NCBI GenBank assembly: GCA_032622095.1
Contig: CP136064.1
Span: 188,155,794-188,219,793, forward strand
Length of the DNA stretch: 64,000 nt
Direction: 5' to 3'
Origin: Siphonodentalium dalli
Taxonomy: Eukaryota; Mollusca; Scaphopoda; Gadilida; Siphonodentaliidae
The notes under the pieces are model-generated. The model did no database searches, was not told the origin of the DNA, and saw only the letters and a list, made by a program, of their open reading frames with translations. Positions 1 through 11,329 of the stretch are shown here, in pieces (the stretch's first letter is position 1; each line of letters begins with the position of its first letter). Both the position numbers and the translations under genes were made by a program.

Positions 1-299
1 GAATAACTCTTTTCTTAGAACTAGAATTTCAGAAGATACTTTTTAGTGCATTAGATTAGATTAGGCGATCCTTAAATTGTGATTTTTTTATTTCTAGAGA
101 ATATGCACTTGCGATGCAATGAGCGCCTAATATAATACAAAAAATGAAATCAACTCAATTACACCCGCTCGTGTCAAAATATAAAAATTGTAGGTGTAAA
201 GTTATTAATTTTTATTGAAAACATTCAAGAAATTTGCGATATTTACGATCATGTAAAGCCGAATATTTATGGTGATACGTTATTTTGCGGGATTTTGTG

Positions 300-845
300 T
301 TGACGCGTCAGCGAGTCAATATCTGGAAGTCACTATCAGGTGGTATTGCACTACCATGCATCATCAAAATATGCTGTCGGAAATCAAAGAAGACACCGAG
401 CTGTCCGTGCCCTCTTAGCCAATATCGGATTTTTATGGGGTTAATAATACCGGCCGGAGTCGAGTGAGCGAGTAACATTTTCTAGGTTGACCTCGTGTGG
501 TATGTCGCTACGTTATACCGTCGAAATATAGTGTCCACGGGTCCATTGGGTCTCCCGGGCGGTCCCCATTTTGTTTTGTTTATACACTATTTTACCGGAA
601 TTTGAGGGGTTAATAACATCGGCCGTGGACGCGTCAACGAGTCAATATATGGAATTAACACTCAGGTGTATTGCACTACCGAGAATCAACAAAATAATCT
701 GCCTGAAAACACACGAAGACACCGGTAATCACATAGGCTCTTTTAGCCAATATCGGCATTTGTGGTGTTAATATGACCGGCCGGGGACGAGCGAGCGAGT
801 AAATTTTGCTATGTTGCCCTCAGGTGGCATGTGGCTACGTCCCGG
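300..845. repeat. Two diverged direct repeat units of about 320 bp
   Basis: The phrase GCGTCAGCGAGTCAATAT near 305 recurs with one change near 631. It is followed in both copies by similar text: a GGTGTATTGCACTACC-like phrase, AAGACACCG, TTAGCCAATATCGG, and a CCGGCCG-rich end with GAGCGAGTAA. The copies are clearly related but diverged. No coding function is apparent. Confidence 0.7.
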
Positions 846-1500
846 GCCCCGGGTGGTAATTAGTCACACCGAAGTAGAGCATGCGTAAAGCGGATCTTCC
901 TATCCCGATTCCTTCCAGTCTCTACCGTAAAGGTCAAACACAGGGAGCGCTCATTATTTCTGTATTCAAGAATGTGGGTGACCTTCACCTTCAGAAATGT
1001 AATAAAATTGTATCGTATTTCACAGCTTTCCTTTTAGAATGCAGTTTCTTTATTTTAAAATCTTTTTTTCTCACTTCAGTTCTCATGAATCCGGATTCTT
1101 AATTTTGAAATATTGTTTTCTTTTTGCAATTCTCACCTGACATCTTCTAGACTGTTGTCTTTCCTAGACTCATACCTGACTCAATCGTACCGATTTTCTG
1201 GCCTGGGTACTAGGCTAGTCTTTCCGACCTGCTTCGGACAACCCCGAATATTTAGTCGATTTTCGAAATTCGCCATAGAATTAACAATCCACAAGTTAAT
1301 TATTAGAACAGAACGTCTTAAATTCCAACTCTCGCAAACTTTCGTTATAAAAACTGGAAAATGAAGGCTGTGACACAAATATATAAACTTTTGCGTTTAA
1401 GAACTGAAAACGGAATTTGTATATTCTAGATTTAGGCATGCAATATAGCCCTTTGGCCCTGATACCATTTGAACGTTATATTTGATTGTGTGTGCTGGAA

Positions 1501-1700
1501 CGTGAAACGAAGATTTTGCTTTCTAGAATCAGCAAACAGCACCCGTGTATATACATAATAAGCCCAATTGGTTTATAAAATGAGCGTTGGGATACAAATG
1601 GCTTTCCTGAAATGAATATTTTGCCTTTTAGAATCAGTAGATAGCACCCATGTATAAGAATACGTCCAATTGGTTTATAAAATGAGCATTGGGACACTTA
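1501..1700. repeat. Two-copy tandem repeat, about 105-bp period
   Basis: Two adjacent copies share TTTAGAATCAG, AGCACCC(A/G)TGTAT, CCAATTGGTTTATAAAATGAGC and TTGGGA(T/C)AC in the same order. The unit looks like simple tandem duplication of non-coding sequence. Confidence 0.7.
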
Positions 1701-2610
1701 AAACAAATAAATTGAAGTTTAGAATTTGAAAACTGGCACTTTGATTTTTGACACAAATGGCCTTCCATAGAAAAGCGGGCTGGTCTATCAGCGATTGCAC
1801 AATAATATTGTTCGAGTTAATTGTTGAAAGGAAATCATCCATGACGGCATGACCCCAGATAAACGTCTAACTTAACCGCAGAGCGAATTGGAATCCATAC
1901 GACAATCAGGTGCTTGTACTACCTCATTTTATCCAAAAGTTGAAAGCCGTATAGCTGATAGCTGAGTATCCGGATAGCCGTAATTCTTATCCGGCGAAGT
2001 GTAAACGCTACCGGCTAAAGCGAATACGATCTTCGCCGGGTAATGTATAAACTCCCCCTTGTCGCAAGTTATCTTACCATGAAATATACGATTTAAAATT
2101 AGGCATATTCAGTACGTATGACTCTGAGAGATATAATGCCACATTTTTAGGGTAAAATTGGAACTCCCCGCCCAAGATGGTCGTCAAAATGACAGCTGAA
2201 AGAGGGAATTTGACGTTTTTTCGCTAATATCTTCTAGATCAGGTTCTGCTGTATGGAACTGGTTCGGAAATGTGACTTCATTTTATATTGCTCAAGTTAA
2301 GAGATAATTGGAGCAATGAATATATGTCATTCGTGTGATCCAAGTCCCTCCCGATCCCTCAATAATTCGATTATACATAACTCGGTATGAAATTTAACCA
2401 AATATCACTGTTATGAATCTAGTCATATTTTAACAAGAATTTGACAGAACTTTGCAAATTATGACATACAATTACTTATGAATTTTTGCGCTTAAGTGCA
2501 AATAATTTACGTTTAATCACAAATCATTTGCGCTTAAGTGAAAATAGAAATTAATGCATTGATCTCCCTGAATTAATTTTAAATGGCATAGGCCTAACAC
2601 ATCACTCAAG

Positions 2611-3058
2611 CAAGCCTGCAAATAGCGTGTCTGTCATTTGCAGAATGAGGTCCCCAGAGGGTGAATTTAGTGATGCTACCCTGCATAGCGGGCTAGCATA
2701 ACTAAATTCACCCTCTGGGGACCTCATTCTGCTTAGGCCTCATCTCTGGGAAGTAACTATGTACGTATCAAATTAACATTGTTTTTAGTTAAGTTTTCCC
2801 ATCTGGGAAGTTTCTATATCGCCTAATTTGCAGAAGATAAAATCCATAATCGAGGCTCCCAATGGGTGAACATCACCAACTTCAACTGGGGAACTTCAAT
2901 CTGATCCTAGGTCTGCCATAGCAGTTGGGGGCCTAAGCAGAATGAGGTCCCCAGAGGGTGAATTTAGTTATGCTAGCCAGCTATGCGGGATAGCGTCACT
3001 AAATTCACCCTCTGGGGACCTCATTCTGCAAATGACAGACACGCTATTTGCAGGCTTG
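2611..3058. mobile_element. hAT-type MITE with two terminal hairpins (448 bp)
   Basis: The element starts CAAGCCTGCAAATAGCG and ends with its reverse complement. It is flanked by perfect 8-bp direct repeats CACTCAAG (2603-2610 and 3059-3066), the duplication length of hAT elements. Each end also folds on itself: 2641-2733 and 2937-3032 are near-perfect hairpins around AGAATGAGGTCCCCAGAGGG and its complement. The element therefore has two terminal stem-loops and about 200 bp of unique DNA between them. It has no coding capacity. A truncated relative lies inside the Polinton polymerase gene at 27694-28063. Confidence 0.9.
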
Positions 3059-3723
3059 CACTCAAGTCTATATAGGCCCATCATATGAGGGAAGCAATCC
3101 CCAGTGATCCCTAGATACCCTTTATGACCATGGAAATGGTATAGATCTGTCCAGGAAATGTCTCTTTTATAAAATGTACTAGATCTCTGGGATGGAGACA
3201 CAAATTCTTAGGGACAGGGATGCTGATAATATGAAAATATGTTTTCCCCCTATTTCTATTCAATAAGTACACCACGAGGGAAGCAAGCCCCCAGTAACCG
3301 CTAATTCCCCTTCTATGACCATGGAAATGGTATATATTTGTGCAGGAGATGTCCCTTTAATAAAATATACTAGAGCTCTGGGAGTGAGGCACCAATTTTT
3401 GGGACACCAGAGACAGAGATGCTTTTGACTTTTCAACTTTCGAGTCTGTATGGGCTACTACTATGGGCCCATAATAATATACTATGAGATGGACTCCATC
3501 ATTCATAATCAGAGGGAAGTAAGGTAGTGTTAGGTATTTGCGCTTAGGCCCAAATCATTTACACTTAAGGCTGATTGTGATATGAGGTTACCTCAGGGTG
3601 ATATATAGGGCCTAATATCAAACCAACGATGTTGGCGCTGCTAGTCTACAGGGTAACTGTCTGGTTGTTCCCCTTGCCGAGGAGATATAAATGGGTACAG
3701 GACGTTTTGTATCGTCTTAAGTC

Positions 3724-3846
3724 ATTTCGTACCACATTTTTGGTAGTTTCGTACCATATTTTTGGTAGTTTCGTACCTTATTGTTTGGTCGTTTCGTACC
3801 ATGTAGGAAATCAATTGGTCATTCCGTACCATGTTACTACATGTAT
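3724..3846. repeat. Degenerate short tandem repeat, TTTCGTACC units
   Basis: The phrase TTTCGTACCATATTTTTGGT or a variant recurs about every 21-27 bp, roughly five times. The last copies are diverged. Confidence 0.7.
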
Positions 3847-4341
3847 GTCACACCATATGGAAACAAATAAATGATTTTCTACAAAGTACGAAATAAAAAA
3901 AAGTAACCAAACAATCCGGTACCGGTATGTAAAACCAAAAATTATGGAACGACCATGGTTATGGTATCGAATACTGAAATAATGAAGAAGTCACTGCAGT
4001 TGTATATATCATTTATGTGGTCACAATATATGCATGTATAATGCAACCTGTACGTTGACATGACCTCTGTTCTAGTTGGCTTATGATTGAGTTCAGGTTT
4101 ACTTGATCAATACTCCAGCAATGTTCAGAATCCTATCCACGACACTCGTATGAAACGTCTAGAAAATAGAATCCATATTTAATAAATCCTTCAGACATTC
4201 AGTATTACCGATCGCCTGAATCAACATCTGACTGTTCGAAGCAGTTCCACTCAATGGTTGTTTTTAAGAAGTCGTCGCAAAGCAGCTATGTACAGTGCTG
4301 GTACGCAGTAGATCGAACGATTATCTTACGGTGTTAGATAT

Positions 4342-4366
4342 GTTGTTGTTGTTGTTGTTGTTGTTG
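4342..4366. repeat. (GTT)n microsatellite
   Basis: An uninterrupted run of GTT trinucleotides; a weaker TGTTGTTGTT run follows near 4386. Confidence 0.9.
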
Positions 4367-5039
4367 ACATAATCATATTCATACTGCTGTTGTTGTTAGT
4401 ACTTGCCACACACATCCCAAGTTCTCCACCGGATTTTGACAGACAATCCATGCAACACAGGGAACAGTGACAATCACAGTAATACTGACAGTGAATGAGT
4501 TATAGATACTGACAGTGATACATCAACATCACACAGTCCTCAAATTCGGTTGCTTAATTTTCCTTAGGTTTTCTTAGAATTTTTTTTTTAGAATAATATA
4601 TAGATTCTTCATTTGTAGAATAAGTTGAATAACAATAAGTTATTATGACAATCGTCGTCAACAATGAATGACATTGATAATTTGATAGTTGTCTGGTTGT
4701 ATAATTTGATCGATTCAATGATTGCTGGCACTGAATTTCTGTTTCGCTGGCCTCGCGACTATCTTCAGATCTTCGTCGCCATTCTGGGTCAATATTTAAA
4801 AACAAGCTCTCAAATGCATCTTCGGTATCTGCTACAGGTACAGGATATAGTCCACAGTCCGTATATCATCGCAGTTTTCATGTTCAGGGTCACTTTCTGA
4901 CGCGAAAATGTTCGAGAACATGCATTTTTTTTTGCTCGCGGGGATATCCCATGTTGACGTCACGGATTTTGCGGTTAGGTGACTCCAGCAAAATTGGTGG
5001 CCAGCGCCCCTAGCGTTAATTCAAAAATTAACTGTTAAT

Positions 5040-5575
5040 TCAAGAATTGTTCATTGGTTTGTAAACGGAAGCTATTAATTCTGTAGACTCGTCCACTAGT
5101 TCAGCATTTTTAGTCATTGGTTTCACCGGAAATAGTTGATTCCGCTATTAGATATTGGTTCGAATACGAAACCTATTGAATTTAAATAGAACGTTATTAA
5201 TTGTGCATTGGTGATAATTTATATATATTAAATATAAGAATGACAATAAGGTATATTAGTTTTATAACGATAATCATTGTTCGTGGGAAATCGTCTATTG
5301 GTTTGAAATATCTTTATTGATTAAGAAAATATGGCTATTGAATCGGAATGTACGTTTATTGAATATGCGCGAATCTTACTAATTGTGTGTTATTAGATAT
5401 TAGTTGAACAATGAATACTATTAAATTAAAATAGAACATTAATTTTGCATCGGTCAACATTGATTATGAATCTATATCTATTAAAACGGAACTGTCTCTT
5501 ATTGAATCCAAGAACGACTATTGGTTTGAAAATAGAGAATATTGGTTTGAAAATAGAGACTTTTGTTTTCACAAA
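5040..5575. repeat. AT-rich interval with recurrent ATTGGTTTGAA phrases
   Basis: The phrase ATTGG(T/A)TTGAA and relatives (ATTGGTTTGTAA, ATTGGTTCGAA, TATTGAATTTAAATAGAAC) recur about every 25-50 bp over 500 bp. Two perfect copies of TATTGGTTTGAAAATAGAGA sit side by side at about 5520-5560. It looks like an old, strongly diverged minisatellite. No gene is present. Confidence 0.5.
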
Positions 5576-5765
5576 CCACCATTAACTTTTATGTCATGTA
5601 ATTTCCGACCGAATGGCCGCCCATAGGCTTGATGCTAGTCTAGATGCTGGGATTTTGCGATTTTCTTGTTCAGATTTCAAAATTTTCCCACACCGGGCCG
5701 AACCATGGTCGGCCTGGTGTGTCATTGTCCCCCCACCGTGGCCAATATAAAACTGCTAATTTGTT

Positions 5766-5935
5766 TAAAGGTACTCAATCCGGTTAGATGCTCCTACATT
5801 ACTATTTATTTGGCTTTGGGTGTAAAAAATATTTGATTCGAGTCGAGGAACCCACCCATCAAAGCTAGGAGTGACTCGATTATCAGATATCAATGTTTGA
5901 AATATGTTATTTTTATTTTAGGTGGCCCAGTAAAC
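5766..5935 (+). mobile_element. Truncated copy of the AGGTACTCAA TTAA-MITE family
   Basis: A TTTAAAGGTACTCAATCCGG start, then TTACTATTTATTTGGCTTTGGG and TATTTGATTCGAGTCGAGGAA, match the left part of the complete elements at 6178-6646 and 13928-14408. The right end is missing. Confidence 0.75.
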
Positions 5936-5986
5936 AGTCGACAAGAAGAACTTATCTGATCAATTGGGGATGAAGATCGATAACTC

Positions 5987-6177
5987 TAAAAGACCGAATG
6001 ATAAGACTCAATCTGATGTCTTTAAAATATCGAAGATTTAGAGGAGATCTGATCGAGGTATATAAACTGTTGAATGGTCATTACAATATCAATGCCGTAT
6101 GCCTGTGACATATTAGAAAGAAATTCACCAGGAAGAACAAGCGAACATAATAAAAAGCTACAGATGCGCACTGTTAA
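5987..6177 (+). pseudogene. LINE reverse-transcriptase 3' fragment, part 1
   Basis: This segment matches the LINE remnant at 52246-52423 almost base for base (shared phrases include CGAATGATAAGACTCAATCTG and CATTACAATATCAATGCC). In the better copy the reading gives the C-terminal tail of a non-LTR retrotransposon RT ORF. The LINE sequence is broken at a TTAA by the MITE 6178-6646 and resumes at 6647. It is non-functional. Confidence 0.75.
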
Positions 6178-6646
6178 AGGTACTCAACCCGTAACGAGGG
6201 TCCCCATCTCAACAGATTCCAACAACAACAATCCGATCAGAGGGTCCTATATTACTATTTCTTTGGCTTTGGGGGTAAAAAATATTTGATTCGAGTCGAG
6301 GAACCCATCAAACAAAGCTCAGAGTTATTAGATATTGATTTTTCAAATTTGTTATGTTCTCGAGATGAGTACTAATATCTGCCGTAATCTGCTCTGGATG
6401 TGTACTCAAAATCTATTCAAACAGACAAGGATGAATAACTCTAAAATCAAGTGGTAATTTTAACGCAATTTTGCATGAGTTCTGGGCCAGATAGTATTCC
6501 CGATAATGAAAAATAATAGATTTCTAAAATCGATATCTAACAAATCTGAGCTTTGATGGGTGACTTCCTCGACTCGAATCAAATATTTTTGACCCCCGAA
6601 GCCATTGAAATAGTAATTGAGAGGAGTTTTATCGGGTTGAGTACCT
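6178..6646. mobile_element. TTAA-targeting MITE, complete, with empty site known
   Basis: The terminal inverted repeats are AGGTACTCAACCCG and CGGGTTGAGTACCT, each bordered by TTAA (6174-6177 and 6647-6650), the signature of piggyBac-class insertion. The uninterrupted LINE copy near 52424-52427 has a single TTAA at the homologous place and so serves as the empty site. Inside, a phrase TTTGATTCGAGTCGAGGAA occurs in both orientations, so the element is itself partly palindromic. There is no transposase ORF. Confidence 0.9.
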
Positions 6647-6805
6647 TTAACAATGACATTGGAAAATATATCTTCACGCAGAGGGTGGTAAATAGCTGGA
6701 ATTCTTTGCCAGACTGCGCTGTTGAGGCTCCAACACTCGATCAATTCAAAATATACATAGACTCATTCTTCTATTATATAAAATACGAGTTCGACGACAA
6801 GTAAT
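6647..6805 (+). pseudogene. LINE reverse-transcriptase 3' fragment, part 2
   Basis: This resumes the LINE sequence after the MITE. CTTCACGCAGAGGGTGGTAA, AATAGCTGGAA and GACAAGTAATATGTTCAAGT match 52443-52590. The encoded text (a TQRVVNSWNSLP-type phrase) is typical of the end of CR1/Jockey-like RT ORFs and ends at the TAA after the GACGACAAG codons. Confidence 0.75.
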
Positions 6806-6810
6806 ATGTT

Positions 6811-6913
6811 CAAGTGACTCACAAGAAAATATCGAATGACGATACATATATTTGTAAACAAACATTGCAAATAATGTTATTGTGACGAAAAGTCGCAAGA
6901 CTTGTTCCGTATT

Positions 6914-6948
<35 letters not shown>

Positions 6949-7430
6949 ATAATCGATAGAACAAACCACTATTATGATGATCTTGTCGTTATTTGTTTTA
7001 AAATCGTATCAATTGACATATACGCACCCGTTCACTCATTAAAATAAACCTATTTCGACCATTTTAGTGGACCTCCGCGAATTCGGGGATCTCCGCAAAT
7101 GGACTCCGCAAATAGAGACCTACTGCAAATTGGCTCACCGATCAGCACCTAATTAACGAACCGGTGGCTGACTCGGCTGTATCCGACTAGCCTCTTTAAA
7201 ATACGTATCAATTGGGATATACGCACCCATTGCCTCATTAAAATCAACTGCAATTTGTCGCATCGGTGTCTCACTACAACGTTTAGTGTGTACCAAAAAT
7301 TCCCGTTTCTATAAATAAAACATCCATGCACCCATGCGATTAACCAGGACGGACCTGACTCAAGCATTACTAGGAACAAGACGGCTGTCAATCAAGACTA
7401 CCATGCGATACAATAATTTATACACCAGAA
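6811..7430. repeat. Host repeat shared with 57213-58060, including ATG microsatellite
   Basis: Starting right after the LINE tail, this segment matches 57213 onward: AAGAAAATATCGAATGACGA, then GACGAAAAGTCGCAAGACTTG, a (GAT)n microsatellite at about 6914-6948, AAATACGTATCAATTGACATAT and CCTAATTAACGAACCGGTGGCT. The last part is one unit of a roughly 200-bp satellite whose tandem copies are clearer at 57365-57775. The overlapping poly-His ORF is only the translated microsatellite. Confidence 0.7.
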
Positions 7431-7439
7431 TAAACACGA

Positions 7440-8280
7440 GGGGCGTATAATAACAGTGGTGTGGGCCACACCACGGGTAAAATATATCGGACAAACATGG
7501 TTTTCGAACTCGATCATGATATTGTTGTGATAGATCCACATATCAAGTTTTTTGCACTAACGGTCATAAAAATAGATAAACTACACGTAAGGGTGGTAAC
7601 TCAGGTAAAATAAATCGGACAAACCTGCATGGTTTTCGAACACGATCGTGATATTTTGTGATAGGTCATAACATTACCCAAATAAAAACAATATATTTGC
7701 CTATATAATTATGCAAGTGGATAAGGGCAAGGCATAATTATATGTGATATGGTGACTTGTTTTTAGATGATGAGATTGTTATACAGCAAGTATTTTATTT
7801 CTCCCGACCCTATATATTTTGACAACTTAAATATTTTAAAAAAATTATACAAATTTTATTTTTATTTTGTTTTCTCTCCCACCTCCCCTACCTTTAGCCA
7901 AAACAATCCGTAAACCAAGTAATAAAAAATAAAATGACTAAATGTCACAAAATTGCTAAAAATAGACAAACTATTATATATACAGGGCCATAAGTTAGGT
8001 AAAAGGGATCGGACAAATCTGGTATACGAACTCATTCGAGATATTGTTGTAAAATATCCATATACCAATTGGTTGAAGTTTGTTCAAGTTATCGCGCAAA
8101 CAGACCTACAATTGCTCCAAAAAAATAGACTAACTATGGGCCGAACTCAGGTAAAAAATAATCGGACAAACCTGGATTTCGAACTCAATCGAGATACTGA
8201 GAGATCCATATTACCAAATATGATTGAAATTCGTTTACATTTGTTCAAGTTATCGCGCTAACAGACATCAAATTTCTATA
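7440..8280. repeat. Diverged direct repeats (CAGGTAAAA...ATCGGACAAAC units)
   Basis: About four imperfect units (near 7450, 7580, 7960 and 8110) share, in order, CAGGTAAAA, ATCGGACAAACCTG, TTTCGAACTC, GAGATATTG and GATCCATAT. Spacing is irregular because of indels between units. No coding content. Confidence 0.6.
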
Positions 8281-8730
8281 ATAGAAACAAGTGGCATAAC
8301 TCTGGTTAGAAAGTTGTGACTCGTTGCCTTCAAGAATATAGGGTGAAATAATATATATTCTTTGATGTCAGATACTTGACTGTGTAGCAATATTAAACAT
8401 AGTTTCCGGGTGTCGCTTATTAAGATATTTATTGCTAATTTGATATTTATTAATAATACTAACTTGCTTTACTAGCTCATTTTACCTGTGTCTGTGGTTA
8501 GTGTTTACATTATATAACAGAGATAAAAATGAGAATTCCCAATTTTACCCTCAATTTAATTTGGCAAAATTTGGGCAAGAGAAAAAATTGGCCCAGCGCC
8601 AACCCTGTCGACCCACTTAGATCACTGTGCGTGATAAAGGTGATACTATTAAGATACTGTGTGCAATTTAATGCATGAAGATTATGAGCCGCTTTAACCG
8701 CTTTAATATTTGCGAATAACCTGTGCCAAT
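8281..8730. other. No gene seen
   Basis: AT-rich unique DNA. The minus-strand ORF at 8510-8773 runs into the palindromic repeat and shows no family motif. Confidence 0.5.
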
Positions 8731-8886
8731 GCATTCTCTTGTATATGCAAGTCTCCCATAGGGAGCCTCGCATATATATATATAAGAGAATACAACGGCC
8801 TAATATTTACCTTGACCTTGCAAGCCAGTGCATTCTCTTATCTATGCGAGGCTCCCTATGGGAGACTGGAATATATAAGATAATGC
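8731..8886. repeat. Pair of palindromic units (CATTCTCTTATATATGC family)
   Basis: Two palindromes of about 60 bp lie about 40 bp apart. Each reads GCATTCTCTT, TATATGC, (A/G)GGCTCCC or CTCCCATAGGGAG, then back out to AAGAGAATAC or AAGATAATGC. The same paired arrangement, spacer included, occurs reversed at 12932-13086. It is probably one fold-back MITE with a duplicated hairpin. Confidence 0.8.
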
Positions 8887-9031
8887 GCTGGTACAGGATC
8901 TCCAATGCTGCACCAGCGCAGCTTCCGTCATGAAAGGGTTAATACTATTAGGCAACAGATGCATGCATGAGATGAGATAAATGCTACTAACTGTTAACTA
9001 TATAACATTTTCTCAATTATTTCATACTCAC

Positions 9032-9991
9032 CACTACAATAGGGAATAACCAATAGTTATTAAATGGAGCAGCACCTCCTACCACAACAACGCTCTCCGG
9101 CAGCCGCTGCTTCACATATTCTCCTTTCACTCGCCACAAGTTAAAATCACCAAAGCTATAATTCTCCTGACGATATACCATGTTACACAACAAGGCAGTA
9201 CATGGTCTCTTTCGAACTCTTTCAAGAACCAATTTTGGGAAGGCCCTCAACATTGCTACAAAGATTGTCCGATGATCAAGCCCAAGGAACCCAAAACTAC
9301 CAATGGTTATCCTTGACAACAATGGGCTGTTCATTATACAACCAGCAAATGAATACTGTACCATTTTCTTTAGATATTCACGTTGAGTTTGTGTTGGGTA
9401 TGTGTTATAAACACTCTTCATTCTATCATATAGCTCTTTCCTCTTTACTTTCGCAATACCACCACCGAAAGAAGAATAGAACTTGATGACTGAAGAAGTA
9501 GATTTCAGATCGCGGATTTCCATTATGATCAAAGTCTGTGAATACCTCAGCACAATCTTCTAACACTGGAATATTATGTCGATTGGCGATATCGATTATT
9601 GGGTTGATGTCATGTAATTTTCCATATAAATGCGCAACTAAAATGGCAACAGTTCTTGGAGTGATCAGACTTTCCAGAAGATTCAATTTCGGAGCGGCAG
9701 TGTCTATTTCAATGTCCCATGAGACAATTTTCAGAAGGTGATGTTTCATTATCGATACCATGTCCGGTATATTGAAGGCAGACACAATGATTTCGGATCC
9801 TATAGGGAAGTTCATGATGCGGAGATACAAGTCGAATGCTGTTCGAACACATAATATAGGTAAAACAGGATTTTTGTTTGGTCCCTTCATCCATAACTTG
9901 TTGAGGGCGCTGATGGCTTCTTCTCTTTTCTCTGGACCCTGACGCCTCAGCGCTGTGCCAATCATGTCCAACATTTGTTTCCCACTGATAT
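9032..9991 (-). pseudogene. DegT/DnrJ/EryC1-type aminotransferase exon, frameshifted
   Basis: This minus-strand segment encodes a fold-type-I PLP enzyme of the sugar-aminotransferase (DegT/DnrJ/EryC1/StrS) kind. Early motifs include an IVSAFNIPDMV stretch and PRTVAILVAHLYG. The LEDCAE motif holds the Asp expected to contact the PLP ring nitrogen. After the FFS phrase the frame changes (about 9485-9495, +1/-2). The continuation in the other frame has VIKF, whose Lys sits five residues before a Gly triplet, as expected for the Schiff-base lysine. The segment is bordered by plausible splice sites: AG just before 9991 and a GTGAGT donor at 9031-9026. It could be a real multi-exon gene with a sequencing error, or a pseudogene. 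The remaining exons are not identified with confidence. Confidence 0.6.
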
Positions 9992-10161
9992 CTGTCAATT
10001 ATAAGTATTCCGAATATTAACCCTTTCTATAATAAATACTAACTCATGAGTAGTTCCCATAGGAAATGTTCAGATAATAAGTTCAACAAAATGAACATAT
10101 GGCCAGAAGAGAAAGTTTTAACATGTTTTGAATTTTTGTCAACCAAGATAATATCCAATGA

Positions 10162-10476
10162 TCATCTTATTATTTGGAACATCAGCCAAAGGTCATGCAG
10201 TTCGAATATAATATTTCCCGACAATTTCTGACAGTACCACATGCACGAGTACAGCTGTTCTGAAGAACCATAATGCTTTTTCACAAGTTCAATATTGGGT
10301 TTGATGCGTTGAATTTCGCTGTCAATTTCACATATCCATGGACGAAGAGTTGTTCTGTTCACACTTTGAGAATATCTAACACCACTTCCTGTTACAATTA
10401 CTTTACTACCTATGAATTTATTTTTTGGAGCAAATATATGTGACCAAACCACAAACAAACTTATTGTATGCTTCAA
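10162..10476 (-). other. Possible upstream exon or spurious ORF
   Basis: The minus-strand open stretch has a balanced composition (for example RTTLRPWICEIDSEIQRIKP) and lies just upstream of the aminotransferase exon in the same direction. That position would suit a preceding exon. I recognise no domain, and no donor/acceptor pair joins it convincingly to 9991. Confidence 0.25.
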
Positions 10477-11329
10477 GACCCGTTTAACTCTTCAAATCAT
10501 TCAATGTGTGTTCACATGTAGTGCACGACGTCTGAATAGGTAACTTTTGAAAACACATCGATGTCCAACTCCATTCGGACTTCGCAAAATTGTATGGATT
10601 GATGTTTTCGGCATGCGTCCTCGTGTCGGCTAGTCTAAGTTGTCATCAATTCTGTCAATATAGTTTTGATTCATATTATTTATTAGCCAAGTTTGTAGCA
10701 TTCGCAATTAAGATTAACGAGGCCATTGCAGGTGGTTATATATAATTTCGATAACCCTATTACGCCAATGTTTTGTTTATGATTCAATGTATTGTTTATG
10801 ATTTCTATACCATAACATGGCGTCTTGTCATGTTGCTAGTCACGTGACTGTAAACACTGTATTGTACTCTATGAACGATGTAAAACAACATGGTAATTAT
10901 AACAAGGAAACCATAGTCAGAAATCATTATGGAATCGCCATCAAGATCATATTATTAGCCATGTATACAATATAACAACTTTAATGTGGTGATTGTGAAA
11001 AATCTATATATAGGTAACGCCTACGTAGTTGATTATGTCTGATATTTTTGTCTAATTTCAGTTGAAATAGTGGTCTGAATAGCGCATGAAATAGCATGCA
11101 GAATAATAATCGGGCAAAAATTTGCAATCTTCGTAACATGGTTCAAGTACGCAAACACCGAGCACGTTTCTACTCACATGTAGTATCCAATTACACAAAT
11201 AACGAGTATGTTTTAATCACAGTTAGTCCACCACCTCCTGCGACAGGGTCAGATATACTTGCCAATATACACCCTAGGAAGGCGTAATGCTGATCTAAGA
11301 ATGGCATCAGGTAATGCACTCCTGATATG
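10477..11329. other. No gene; contains a dispersed repeat copy
   Basis: No supported gene. At about 10895-11030, AAACCATAGTCAGAAAT, CATATTATTA and GTGATTGTGAAAAATCTA, followed by ATATAGGTAACG, match a reversed copy at about 27190-27310 inside the Polinton and part of 51583-51680. This is a three-copy dispersed host repeat. Confidence 0.6.

Larger units (their letters stand above)
1..2602. other. Gene-free host DNA with short diverged repeats
   Basis: No reading frame here has recognisable motifs or coding character. The visible structure is two short direct-repeat sets (300-845 and 1501-1700, listed separately) and AT-rich unique DNA. Near 2490-2545 the phrase GCGCTTAAGTG recurs, and a related phrase appears at 3540-3580, so these are probably pieces of one old repeat. 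Confidence 0.6.
3067..5764. other. Gene-free host DNA
   Basis: No convincing gene. The stretch contains a short tandem repeat, a GTT microsatellite and an AT-rich interval with recurrent ATTGG phrases, all listed separately. The ORFs at 4554-4900 on both strands are short, overlap each other and show no family motif. Confidence 0.55.

Noticed and set aside
6746-6964. ORF with a run of His residues
   Set aside because: It is the GAT microsatellite read on the minus strand.
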